From Clostridium sp. DSM 17811 (GTDB taxonomy: Bacteria; Bacillota; Clostridia; Clostridiales; Clostridiaceae): DNA of 64,000 bases. The notes under the pieces were generated by a model. That model saw only the letters and a program-made list of their open reading frames with translations. It did no database searches and was not told where the DNA came from. The translations under genes were made by a program, and so were the position numbers. The stretch is from assembly GCF_018861905.1 (NCBI RefSeq), contig NZ_JAHLDU010000005.1, forward strand, positions 1-64,000. The letters run 5' to 3'. Positions 30,924 through 38,912 of this stretch are shown here, in pieces; the first letter of the stretch is position 1; the number at the start of each line of letters is the position of its first letter.

Positions 30924-31517
30924 ATGAATTATATTGAAAAGCTAAATACTTTAATTAATGAACATAATGGAATTATTCTAACTAAGCATGTGACCGAGGC
31001 GAGAATTCCAAGAGTGTATATTACACAGCTTATAAAAAATGGTATATTAGAACGATTAGAACGAGGTGTATATATTAAAAAAGATAGCTTTGATGATGAA
31101 ATGTATCGCTTGCAAGCAAAATATGCTTCTACAGTTTTTTCTCATGATACTGCATTGTTTCTGTACGACCTTACAGACAGGGATCCTATTCACTATTCAG
31201 TAACTGTCCCAGCTGGGTATAACTCTCGCAATATTCAGGCTATTGGTATAAAAGTATATTCCATTAAAAAAGAACTCTATGAGTTGGGACTAACATCATG
31301 TAGAACTGTTTTTGGAAGAACAATTAAATGCTATAATATGGAAAGGACTATTTGTGATATTATTAGAAATCGTAATGGGCTGGATATTGAAATTGTAACG
31401 AATGCAATCAAAAGATACACTAAACGAAGAGATAAAAACTTACCTCAGCTTATGAGATATGCTGAGATTTTCAGAGCATCAAAAATTTTAAGAAGTTACA
31501 TGGAGGTGCTACTGTGA
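30924..31517 (+). CDS. AbiEi-family antitoxin (type IV toxin-antitoxin)
   Basis: 197 residues from ATG 30924 (an ATG at 30900 is also in frame). N-terminal winged helix-turn-helix: GIILTKHVTEARIPRVYITQ, then GILERLERGVYIKKDSFDDE. The antitoxin C-terminal domain contains CYNMERTICDIIRNRNGLD. By family it binds its own promoter and antagonises the AbiEii nucleotidyltransferase toxin without direct contact. Its stop overlaps the GTG start of the toxin gene (GTGA). The toxin gene is destroyed, so this is now an orphan antitoxin. Confidence 0.9.
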   Translation: MNYIEKLNTLINEHNGIILTKHVTEARIPRVYITQLIKNGILERLERGVYIKKDSFDDEMYRLQAKYASTVFSHDTALFLYDLTDRDPIHYSVTVPAGYNSRNIQAIGIKVYSIKKELYELGLTSCRTVFGRTIKCYNMERTICDIIRNRNGLDIEIVTNAIKRYTKRRDKNLPQLMRYAEIFRASKILRSYMEVLL

Positions 31518-32141
31518 ATACAGCTACACAATTAAAGGTGTTCCTGTTTCAAAAGAAACCATAAAGATAATGTTTAATGAGATATTAGACGTTAATATTA
31601 ATGACAGCGTTACAATGATAATAAAAAAATAGATGAGATACGGGATGAAGCAGATTATGCAGGATTTAGAGTTAGTCTTGATACTAATTTTGATGAGGTT
31701 AAACAAAATCTCAAGATAGATATTACTACAGGTGACACTATGACTCCTCGTGAAGTTGAATACAAATTTGATTTAATGTTTGAAGAGAGAACAATTCAAA
31801 TTTTGGCATATAATCTTGAGACGGTGCTTGCTGAAAAGCTTGAAACAATAATCTCTAGAGGAACGACGAATACTAGAATGAGAGATTTTTATGATGTTTA
31901 TATTTTGACAAAACTACAGGCGGATAATATTAATTATAAGTTACTAGCAGAAGCTTTAAATGCTACAGCTATAAAACGTGGGACATTGCCTTTATTTCAA
32001 AACAAAAGTCTTATTATCACTGAAATTGAGACGGCTAGTGTTATGCAAGGATTGTGGAAAAGGTATAAGAAAAATTATGATTATGCAGAGTCCATTTCAG
32101 GGGGAGATGTTAAAAGTGTGATAAACGCACTAGCAGCTTAG
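31514..32141 (+). pseudogene. AbiEii nucleotidyltransferase toxin, disrupted
   Basis: The gene starts GTG 31514 with the family N-terminus VNTATQLK, then jumps to GVPVSKETIKIMFNEILDV in another frame. The ~70-residue segment with the GS and DxD catalytic residues is missing. A one-base shift in the A-run near 31621-31628 breaks it again (VTMIIKK then IDEIRDEADYAGFRVSL). The last part is open from 31740: TPREVEYKFDLMFEER, NLETVLAEKLETIISRG, MRDFYDVYILTKL. The final codons, CTA GCA GCT TAG, come from an ssrA copy, so the product would end ALAA. A catalytically dead fragment. Confidence 0.88.
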
Positions 32142-32300
32142 TATGCTACGTCTTATATTTGATGACCATGACTTAGGATAGGGCGACGACAGCGGTGAAC
32201 CGAGTTTGGGAAAGCTTTGACCTGGAAACGGAAAATATGAAGCTACTAAAACTTAAACCTGGTCAGTAGGGGTTAAGTAGAGGGAATGTTAATTTATTTG
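32130..32300 (+). pseudogene. partial second copy of ssrA (tag end through pseudoknot region)
   Basis: About 165 bases match the intact tmRNA from CTAGCAGCTTAG (intact 27853) to about 28020 at roughly 94% identity by eye. Long identical blocks such as GGATAGGGCGACGACAGCGG and GGAAACGGAAAATATGAAGC are shared. The 5' acceptor/tag start and the 3' acceptor stem are missing, so it cannot make a tmRNA. AAACGCA just before it resembles the resume codon region, as if 15 tag bases were deleted. It marks an earlier ssrA-targeted insertion or recombination. Confidence 0.92.
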
Positions 32301-32332
32301 GATTACTGTGATGAGAGCCTAAAAGTTAAGTT

Positions 32333-32428
32333 AGAGAGGGTGGCAATTCTATATTTATATTCAGCTGACTTGAAAACAGACGAACGTATTATAGCCTTTC
32401 TAGGGTTCCAATCCAAATCTATCAGCCA
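32333..32428 (+). pseudogene. decayed tRNA-Ser(UGA)-like sequence
   Basis: A CTTGAAA anticodon loop (32369-32375), a long variable-arm region, a T-loop-like GGGTTCCAATCC and a terminal GCCA suggest a class II serine tRNA. The 5' GAGAGGGTGGC also resembles one. The anticodon stem has only three of five pairs and the acceptor stem hardly pairs, so it is not functional. tRNA genes are common integration partners. The identification is tentative. Confidence 0.4.
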
Positions 32429-32433
32429 ATATT

Positions 32434-32465
32434 AAAGGCTCTAGCTATTTTGCTGAAGCCTTTTT
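32434..32465 (+). terminator. terminator after the tRNA-like remnant
   Basis: AAAGGCT (32434-32440) pairs with AGCCTTT (32457-32463) with an inner AGC/GCT pair and T run. Confidence 0.7.
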
Positions 32466-32589
32466 AGTAGTTTTTTGTTAGAAATAGATTTGTGATGCCA
32501 GTATGTACATCTTGTACTAGAATTTAAAAAGCAAATATGGTCATAGGTTTAAAGAAAATATATTAGAATAAAGCAAGGCTATAAAAATT

Positions 32590-33048
32590 TTACTTTTTAT
32601 TAATCGAACCACTACCTGACCTTAACGCTATTGAATAAGTTCCCATATCCCATTGAATATCTAGTATGATTACTTTACCACTTTCAGAAGAATTTTTTCC
32701 GAGTTGTAATGTACCAGATGGAGTATTTAAATCGAAGTCTGTCATAGCTAAAAATCCATTATTTTGTGTCAAATATTTTATGTATTTTACTAAATCTCCA
32801 TTAACATCTTGTATCTTTGAATATGTATAAACTTTTTTAGTAATGTTATTAGATGTTTCAGTCGATACTCCATTAACCGACCTCTTGCCAAGTACAGCTT
32901 TAATAGATGGGATGGTGTTATTCCCAATTTTATATTCACTAGAATTTGATGCGGAATTCATTGCAGTAATAGTAATTGTAGCTCCTACTATTCCTAATAT
33001 TAATAGAACACCTACAACAATTAATATTATTTTAAGTGGTTTTTTCAT
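32590..33048 (-). CDS. membrane-anchored extracytoplasmic protein, unknown
   Basis: 152 residues. One N-terminal membrane helix (LKIILIVVGVLLILGIVGATITI) with no lipobox cysteine. It is followed by a ~120-residue outer domain rich in Ser/Asn/Thr and ending SGSGSINKK. I do not recognise the domain. Start after GGGGG on the minus strand. It is divergent from the LXG operon, so may belong to the same cassette. Confidence 0.7.
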   Translation of the reverse strand: MKKPLKIILIVVGVLLILGIVGATITITAMNSASNSSEYKIGNNTIPSIKAVLGKRSVNGVSTETSNNITKKVYTYSKIQDVNGDLVKYIKYLTQNNGFLAMTDFDLNTPSGTLQLGKNSSESGKVIILDIQWDMGTYSIALRSGSGSINKK

Positions 33049-33226
33049 GTAATAGTACCCCCTTTTGTATAAATGCCATTAAAAAAAATTTTATATTTTT
33101 TGTTTAGCTATTTTGATTATACAAGTATGTATTTAAATTTACAATATTATTAAAAAAAATTGGACTATATTAATACATTAATCTACTAATATCTGTTTAT
33201 TATGTTTACAATATGTAGAAATGATG

Positions 33227-33235
33227 TGGTATAAT
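33227..33235 (+). promoter_or_regulatory. extended -10 promoter of the LXG operon
   Basis: TGGTATAAT (33227-33235) with TTTACA at 33205-33210 (19-bp spacing). It lies 55 bp before the first gene. Confidence 0.55.
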
Positions 33236-33289
33236 GTTAAGAAAGATGAGTAAAATTGTAAAAAAAGCACGAATTTAGAGTTTCTTATT

Positions 33290-34486
33290 ATGAATTGCAA
33301 ACAGTCATTAAGAAAAGGTTTTAATATTGCTTCTGTGGAAGGATGTGAAAATGTGAAGTCGAATATAATAAATAAATTGACAATTCAATTTAATCAACAT
33401 TTATATGAAGAAGATGAAATTTATTTTACAATTGGAATAAAATTTGGATTTTCTACAAATGAAGTATTAGTATTGCCACAAAATGAAATAAAAAAAATTA
33501 ATCAGGCTAGTGGGGAAGTGTTTATTAATTATATAGATATAATTATGAAAGATAAGTATAAAATTTACATTAGAGGTAATGTAAAAACTGGTATTATATA
33601 CATTTCTATGAAGACTAGAAAGAATAGGATGGATGATGATGCAATAGATCTTCTGAAAACTTTATATGAAGATGAGGTTAATGAAGGAGTATTTAATAGA
33701 GCCAAAGAAATAGCTAAAGACAAATTTTCTTATAATTATAAAAATATTAACTTTAGAGCCTATTACAATATGATGGAGTTTTCGAATATTAATAAAAATT
33801 TTATTTTAAGAAAGTTAACAAAGAATTTTTTAGATATAAATGTACAGGAATTAAAAGAATTCATTGAAAATATTGTAGTTGTTCAAAATAGCATTCTTTT
33901 TATTAATGGTGATTTGAGTGAGTTGAATAAGAGTAAAATTTTTAAATTTATAGAAAACATTAAAATAAAGGATATTTATGTTAGGCCTGCAGCAGAAGCT
34001 GTAAATAAATATTTGCAAACTGATGTTCATATATTTGATACTGCCAGAGAAAATGTATCAATAGGAGGAATAAATTTTAATTTCTTTAATGACGATGTAA
34101 CAATATTAGAAAAGCAGCTCTTATTATCTATATTAAGTGAAATCATGTTTAAAGATAAAGGAAAGTTGTTATTAGACGAGTTTGATAATAGTTTACTTTA
34201 TTTTAATTCAAAGTTAGAGGAGTATAGCACAAAGATTTTTGACTATCTTAATGAAGAAAGTGTAATAAAAGCTAAGGATATATTAGTGTACAAGCTATCA
34301 TATATGTTGGATAGAAATCCTTACTTATTTAATAAGTATTGTATTGATTTGTATTCCAAAGGAATTGATTTTTCAGAATACATTGAGGTTTTGAAGAAAT
34401 GTGACAGCAGATTGTTGAAAAACATATATATTAAAGGAAATCTAAAAATAACCGAAGGACATTTATTATATGTAAAGGAGAGATAG
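33290..34486 (+). CDS. unknown protein, possible inactive M16 (insulinase)-fold
   Basis: 398 residues, no signal peptide. The central order (EVNEGVFNRAKEIAKDKFSY, then a helix-rich run ending in LDINVQELKEFIENIVVVQN, then SILFINGDLSELNKSKI) resembles the C-terminal half of M16 peptidases. The HxxEH zinc motif is absent. This is a structural guess only. It heads the LXG operon and ends 4 bp before the next start, so it probably serves effector export or folding. Start is uncertain because the upstream ribosome site is weak. Confidence 0.55.
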   Translation: MNCKQSLRKGFNIASVEGCENVKSNIINKLTIQFNQHLYEEDEIYFTIGIKFGFSTNEVLVLPQNEIKKINQASGEVFINYIDIIMKDKYKIYIRGNVKTGIIYISMKTRKNRMDDDAIDLLKTLYEDEVNEGVFNRAKEIAKDKFSYNYKNINFRAYYNMMEFSNINKNFILRKLTKNFLDINVQELKEFIENIVVVQNSILFINGDLSELNKSKIFKFIENIKIKDIYVRPAAEAVNKYLQTDVHIFDTARENVSIGGINFNFFNDDVTILEKQLLLSILSEIMFKDKGKLLLDEFDNSLLYFNSKLEEYSTKIFDYLNEESVIKAKDILVYKLSYMLDRNPYLFNKYCIDLYSKGIDFSEYIEVLKKCDSRLLKNIYIKGNLKITEGHLLYVKER

Positions 34487-34490
34487 GATT

Positions 34491-34796
34491 GTGGCAGAGG
34501 GTAGCATTATTATTAAACCAGAAGATTTGCAGAAAGAGATAGATAATAGCAGAAAAACAAATGGAGAAGTTAAAGCTTTAAAATATGATATTGATAAAGG
34601 AAATATACATCTTCAAAGTATGGATATGTTTTTAGAATGTTTAGGTGCATTAAATGCAGCTATAGTAAAGTTTGCAGAAATTACAGAAGTCGATTTACAT
34701 AGTTTAGAGATAGTTAAAGCTACGTGGATGAAACTTGATGAGGAGCTGGCATCTAAAACAACTCTTGATAGGGTAACGGACGCATTTGGTAAATAA
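34491..34796 (+). CDS. small helical LXG-associated protein (TIGR04197/DUF3130-like)
   Basis: 101 residues from GTG 34491 with AGGAGA upstream. It has two helices with a short turn, starting GSIIIKPEDLQKEID and containing LNAAIVKFAEITEVDLHSLE. Size, position directly before an LXG gene and helical-hairpin pattern match the Lap1-type targeting partners of type VII LXG effectors. These partners bind the LXG helix bundle and carry the export signal (family knowledge). Confidence 0.6.
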   Translation: MAEGSIIIKPEDLQKEIDNSRKTNGEVKALKYDIDKGNIHLQSMDMFLECLGALNAAIVKFAEITEVDLHSLEIVKATWMKLDEELASKTTLDRVTDAFGK

Positions 34797-34841
34797 GATA
34801 ACATATTAATAGTATTTTTAAAGCTTAAAGGTGGGATTTGA

Positions 34842-36284
34842 ATGAGAAGATTGATAAATAGTAATGTTACTGAAATGTTAAATGAAGTTAATCAATATAA
34901 GAAAACCATGCAAGATGCTTTTTATCAACATTATAAGAATATATATGAACTTACACAAACTAATAATTTTAGAGGTGAAAGTGCTAATGCGTATAAAGAA
35001 TATTTGACAGGAGTTACTATAAATTATATTAATGCTTTTATCAATATAGTAGAAGAAGTTTCAACAACTCTTGGAAAAATGAAAAGTAATTATATTTCCT
35101 TAGAGGCTTCTCAGCAAGGCATTGTAGACACAGATGTGTTAGAGGATGTAGGGGGAAATTTAACTAGTAGAAATAAAAGCTTTCAATCATTGGCAACAGA
35201 AATTGCTTCATTAAATAATGAAGCTTCTAGTTATGTTTATGTTAAAAATTTAAATACAGCTGATATAATAGGAACATACAGCAGTATAGATAGTGAACTA
35301 TGTAAGATTTACGATGAACTTACAACGATTGATACAACTTCTTTATCAGAAGCTAATAATTTAATGGGTAGGATTAAACAACTAACAAATCAATTAACAA
35401 ATATATCTAATGATTATCATGAAGGTAATAAAATATCAGCAGATAAGGTAAAGAAAATATCAAATGAAAAGTGGTATAAGGAAGAGCGTAATGATAAATT
35501 GAGTGTTATGAAAAAAGAAGATCCATATTTTTATCATTCAAATGCAAAATATAATTCAGAAGGTCAATTGGCTGCAGGACTGGCAACAGATGCCTATATT
35601 TCTGCAGGATATTCAAGTTTGGGTGGAGAATCTAATAGGAGTAGAAATAATGGAGTAATTTCAGGAGATTTAACTGCTTCTGTATTGAATGGATATGAAA
35701 ATGCGCAATTTACTAAATATGCAAAAGAGAATGCAAGCCTATCTTTATTGTCTTTATCCTTAGCAGGAAAAGCAGGATTATCTAAAAATTATGCGGGTAT
35801 TGGGGCAAAGGGATCAGTGGCTGCAGTAGATGCAAATGGTTCAATTGTGTTAGGAACAGATAAATTTAATGGTTATGCTAAAGTTAATGCAACAGCTCTT
35901 TCTGCTGGGGGTTATGCTAATGCTAATTATAAAGCTAGTAATGGAGACTTTGATATTGGTCTTGGCGGTAAAGCTGCAGTTGCAGGAGCTTCTGGTAGTT
36001 TAGGATTTTCAATTTTAGATGTTCCAGGCACTGAGGATAGTAAAGAATATGCTGGAGGAAAGGTGAAAGTTACTAACAAAACATCTTTACTGGGATTAGG
36101 TGTTACAGGTAAAGCAGGGATAAGTGCTTCTGCAGATATTGATGTATCAAATACAAAAGTTTTAGATTTTGGAGAAATAAATGTAAATGCAGTACATTTT
36201 AAATTAGGCGGTTCATTTGGAGTGGGAGTAGATGTGGATCTTACAATTCCAATACCAACAATAGATATGCCTTGGGAAGATTAA
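34842..36284 (+). CDS. LXG-domain type VII secretion effector
   Basis: 480 residues. N-terminal LXG helix bundle, about 1-215: KKTMQDAFYQHYKNIYEL, then NNFRGESANAYKEYLTGV (the W/F-x-G-type turn), then several long helices. Residues ~260-480 form a Gly/Ala/Ser-rich beta-like domain with repeated G-x-A-x-A strands (AGIGAKGSVAAVDANGSIVL, GLGGKAAVAGASGSLGF). It ends in IPIPTIDMPWED. No nuclease or NADase motif is seen, so a membrane-active toxin is possible. Two membrane proteins follow as candidate immunity genes. Start after AAAGGTGGG. Confidence 0.75.
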   Translation: MRRLINSNVTEMLNEVNQYKKTMQDAFYQHYKNIYELTQTNNFRGESANAYKEYLTGVTINYINAFINIVEEVSTTLGKMKSNYISLEASQQGIVDTDVLEDVGGNLTSRNKSFQSLATEIASLNNEASSYVYVKNLNTADIIGTYSSIDSELCKIYDELTTIDTTSLSEANNLMGRIKQLTNQLTNISNDYHEGNKISADKVKKISNEKWYKEERNDKLSVMKKEDPYFYHSNAKYNSEGQLAAGLATDAYISAGYSSLGGESNRSRNNGVISGDLTASVLNGYENAQFTKYAKENASLSLLSLSLAGKAGLSKNYAGIGAKGSVAAVDANGSIVLGTDKFNGYAKVNATALSAGGYANANYKASNGDFDIGLGGKAAVAGASGSLGFSILDVPGTEDSKEYAGGKVKVTNKTSLLGLGVTGKAGISASADIDVSNTKVLDFGEINVNAVHFKLGGSFGVGVDVDLTIPIPTIDMPWED

Positions 36285-36305
36285 AAATAATGGAGAGTGA
36301 TTAAA

Positions 36306-36749
36306 ATGGAAAAACTTAGTAAGCTATTGTGGATATTTGCTATAATAGAAGTTAGTGCAACATTATTGAATCCTTATGTTGGTTTTTTTGGATTCTTTAA
36401 TGTAATAGAGCTATTTTTTATGTTATTCTTATTCTTTTATATTAATAGTTTAGTTAAAGTAAATAAATCCAATAAAGATAGTGAAAACAAAGTGTTTAAA
36501 GCAACAATTAAACCATTAGGTATCGTAGCATACATTTTACCTGTTATATTTTTCTTGTTAAAAATATTTGTAGGTTTAGGCTCATTTATATTAGCATATT
36601 CTGATCATCAAGTAATGGCACCTTATCAAGTTTGGAGTAATCCAAATCAAATGAGTGTAGTGTGTTTAATAGTAGAAATGATTTTTAATGTATTATTATT
36701 GATATCATTTATAGGCAAAGGGAAAATTATAAGAAGGATGGCGAAATGA
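36306..36749 (+). CDS. four-helix membrane protein, candidate immunity protein
   Basis: 147 residues from ATG 36306 with GGAG ten bases before (an in-frame GTG at 36297 is too close). Four hydrophobic segments: LWIFAIIEVSATLLNPYVG, IELFFMLFLFFYI, VAYILPVIFFLLKIFVGLG and VCLIVEMIFNVLLLISF. No known domain. Placement right after an LXG effector is where immunity genes occur. Overlaps the next gene by four bases. Confidence 0.6.
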   Translation: MEKLSKLLWIFAIIEVSATLLNPYVGFFGFFNVIELFFMLFLFFYINSLVKVNKSNKDSENKVFKATIKPLGIVAYILPVIFFLLKIFVGLGSFILAYSDHQVMAPYQVWSNPNQMSVVCLIVEMIFNVLLLISFIGKGKIIRRMAK

Positions 36750-37234
36750 ATACAAATAAAGGGAGATATACTAAATTAAATATACAATGTTTTATAACTA
36801 TATTAATTTCTATAATAATTGGATTTTTAAATCCTTATGAATATAATATGACTATCATCTATAACTTTTGGTATGCTTTACCTATGTTTATTTACTTCAT
36901 ACTTATAAAAATAGCAAGAAAAATTCCAGAAAACACTGGTTTAAATGGTGGAGTGAAAAATTATTTTAATTGGTGTATCAATATTTTGGAAAGTAAGAAA
37001 CTAAAAATATTTATGATAGGAGCACTATGTTTTTTAAAAATTATATGCTTTGCTATTCAGTACACGATGTATTCAGGTAAAGTAAAATCAGAAATAAATT
37101 TTTTGCAAAATACATTTCTGCTCGATAATGCATTATTAATGTTTATATTATCTACAATAGCGGAAATAGCTGTTGTAATTGTATTTAGTAAAAGAATTTG
37201 GAAAGAAATTGGACAGGGAGATGAAACTGTTTGA
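36746..37234 (+). CDS. membrane protein, second candidate immunity protein
   Basis: 162 residues, ATG overlapping the previous stop (ATGA). Four hydrophobic segments, beginning with CFITILISIIIGFLNPYEY. It shares the LNPY/FLNPYEY motif and length with its neighbour, so the two may be diverged duplicates. No catalytic motif. Immunity or effector insertion is inferred from context. Confidence 0.6.
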   Translation: MNTNKGRYTKLNIQCFITILISIIIGFLNPYEYNMTIIYNFWYALPMFIYFILIKIARKIPENTGLNGGVKNYFNWCINILESKKLKIFMIGALCFLKIICFAIQYTMYSGKVKSEINFLQNTFLLDNALLMFILSTIAEIAVVIVFSKRIWKEIGQGDETV

Positions 37235-37653
37235 AGTTGTTAGAAGATTTGAAAATGGATGTAGAGGCATATAAAAAAAATCTTAGTGAAGAAGCCTCTA
37301 TGATGGAAGCAAATCAAAAAAAAGCGGATGCTCTAGATAGTTTATATAAAAAAATGAAAGAAAAGAAAGAAGATATGGAATCTTTACAAAAGTCATTAAG
37401 TACTTTTGCAAATGAAACATATGAATGTTGGCTAGGAAATGTATTTAATACTAGATATGAGAAGAATGTAACAGAGGAATTACTTGTAAATGGTTATGGC
37501 AAGATGTTGACTATAATTGATGATAATTTAGATGAAATAAATAATAAAAGAACACATTATGAAAATTTAATTTATGAATCTAAAGGAATAATAGGTAATG
37601 TAGAGTCATGTATAAATTCTGTTACAACGCATATTGAAAATTGGGTAAACTAG
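37231..37653 (+). CDS. WXG100-like helical protein, LXG partner
   Basis: 140 residues from TTG 37231, overlapping the previous stop (TTGA). GGGAG lies ten bases upstream. An ATG at 37258 is an alternative start. Coiled-coil helix (SEEASMMEANQKKADALDSL), then a W-x-G turn in ECWLGNVFNTRYEKN, then a second helix, as in WXG100/DUF5082 proteins. It likely acts as an export partner in the type VII pathway. No T7SS core (EssC) gene is in the window. Confidence 0.65.
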   Translation: MKLLEDLKMDVEAYKKNLSEEASMMEANQKKADALDSLYKKMKEKKEDMESLQKSLSTFANETYECWLGNVFNTRYEKNVTEELLVNGYGKMLTIIDDNLDEINNKRTHYENLIYESKGIIGNVESCINSVTTHIENWVN

Positions 37654-37665
37654 GAAGTGATTAAA

Positions 37666-38112
37666 GTGGCAGTTAAAATAAAAATAGCTAAAGAACAGGA
37701 AAGACAGTTAAAAGATAATGATATTAAAAAGGAAGTTGAAGAAGTACAAAAATTCTTTAACACAGCTGATTTTGAATATTCTGAAGGAACAATCAATTTT
37801 GTAATGTTAAAAGGTATATATTCTCATATAAAAAGATCAATGCTTATAATTGGAGTATTTGTAAATAAAACAGATAGTTGTGTTAATGGAATAAAGAGTG
37901 AATTAGATTTAAAATTTAAAGATATTGATGCAAAAATAATGTCTACTAATATAGAGTTCCCTAAAGAGTTTATAGGAAAACTTGATGTAGATGAAGGATT
38001 GCTTATTCATATAGATATTCCGGTAATTGGGCTAAAGAAAGATGATGAATTTGATATAAGAGATATAAGTGGTGAATTAAATAATGTTAAGCTTATTAAT
38101 GATAAAAGGTAG
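37666..38112 (+). CDS. unknown protein, last gene of the LXG operon
   Basis: About 148 residues from GTG 37666, chosen because AGGAAGTGA at 37652-37660 suits it better than the GTG at 37657. Mixed alpha/beta, soluble, charged. KRSMLIIGVFVNKTD and IHIDIPVIGLKKDDEFD are the most regular stretches. I recognise no domain. By spacing it belongs to the same transcript as the LXG effector. Confidence 0.6.
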   Translation: MAVKIKIAKEQERQLKDNDIKKEVEEVQKFFNTADFEYSEGTINFVMLKGIYSHIKRSMLIIGVFVNKTDSCVNGIKSELDLKFKDIDAKIMSTNIEFPKEFIGKLDVDEGLLIHIDIPVIGLKKDDEFDIRDISGELNNVKLINDKR

Positions 38113-38264
38113 TTTCTTATTATAGGGGAACCCTTGGAGTACAGAAGATCTAATTATAAATTGTTTTTTAGGATTTTTCCTCATCAGTTGTTTAGAGGGA
38201 TGTTTATATAGAATTTGAAAATTACACAATTATACTCAATATTAAATGCATTTATACAATTCCA

Positions 38265-38389
38265 TTCTTTCAATGGACAGTGATATAGGTAGGTACGGTT
38301 CGCCTCCACCAGACAAAACAACAATATTGATACAATGGAAAACCCTTGAATTCAAGGGTTTTTGTTGTTTTTTGGAGATTTTTGAGTAG
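38265..38389 (+). repeat. direct repeat copy 1 with ssrA 3' end (att-like remnant)
   Basis: About 85% identical by eye to 51631-51755. It contains TCGCCTCCACCAG (38300-38312), which is identical to the last 12 bases of ssrA plus the next base. It is followed by an intrinsic terminator (AACCCTTGAATTCAAGGGTT then T-rich). The layout is that of an attachment site left by elements integrating into the tmRNA 3' end. Confidence 0.8.
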
Positions 38390-38511
38390 AATTATTTATT
38401 GATGCAAGTAATGATTTTGGAAAGGCTAAGAATCAAAATAACTTAAATGATCAAAACATAGATAAAATCATCAATACATTTAAAGAACGTAAAAATTTAG
38501 ATTTTTGGTAG
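38386..38511 (+). pseudogene. C-terminal fragment of type I restriction methyltransferase HsdM
   Basis: The frame reads LFIDASNDFGKAKNQNNL, then NDQNIDKIINTFKERK and a stop. This is the conserved 3' end of HsdM (FIDAS..F.KGKNQN.L...I.KI...). Nothing of the rest of the gene, nor hsdS/hsdR, is present. It abuts the att-like repeat. Confidence 0.75.
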
Positions 38512-38621
38512 TGGGAAGGTGAGATTTTCACTTTCTCACATTTGATTTGTTCGTGGATAACATGTTTTGACATATTTAGAGTTGTGACAGTCACCAGTGC
38601 GAACGGAGTGAGTACTTTTTA

Positions 38622-38649
38622 TTGACATTAGCGAATTATGTTATATAAT
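38622..38649 (+). promoter_or_regulatory. strong promoter of the chemosensory operon
   Basis: Consensus TTGACA (38622-38627), 16 bp, consensus TATAAT (38644-38649). No other strong promoter is obvious before the first gene 260 bp later, and spacing inside the operon is short. Confidence 0.75.
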
Positions 38650-38912
38650 TTACTATAATGTGACATTTAAGTAGCTGATAGCATATATTAACAGGATGTT
38701 GACACTAGGTTCTACATAAAGAGCGAAGGTAGTGTATTACTAAAACTATTTTATAATTACATACGTTTTTGAATTTTATTAAATATAACCAAATTTGGTA
38801 CAAGTATGTAGATCTATCTCGTGAATGCAGTTTGAAAGTATTAAGCATATTGTAGAAGCATAGTAAAAATAAGAGTTTGAGTAGATTTGTGTAACATGGA
38901 AGGGGAATACAT

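Larger units (their letters stand above)
38113..38912 (+). other. 800-bp junction between LXG and chemosensory operons
   Basis: From left to right: about 150 bp of featureless AT-rich DNA, the ssrA-end-like direct repeat with terminator (38265-38389), an hsdM fragment (38386-38511), a palindromic repeat GCGAACGGAGTGAG near 38609, a strong promoter (38622-38649), and a ~260-nt leader in which I find no clear structure. Confidence 0.7.
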
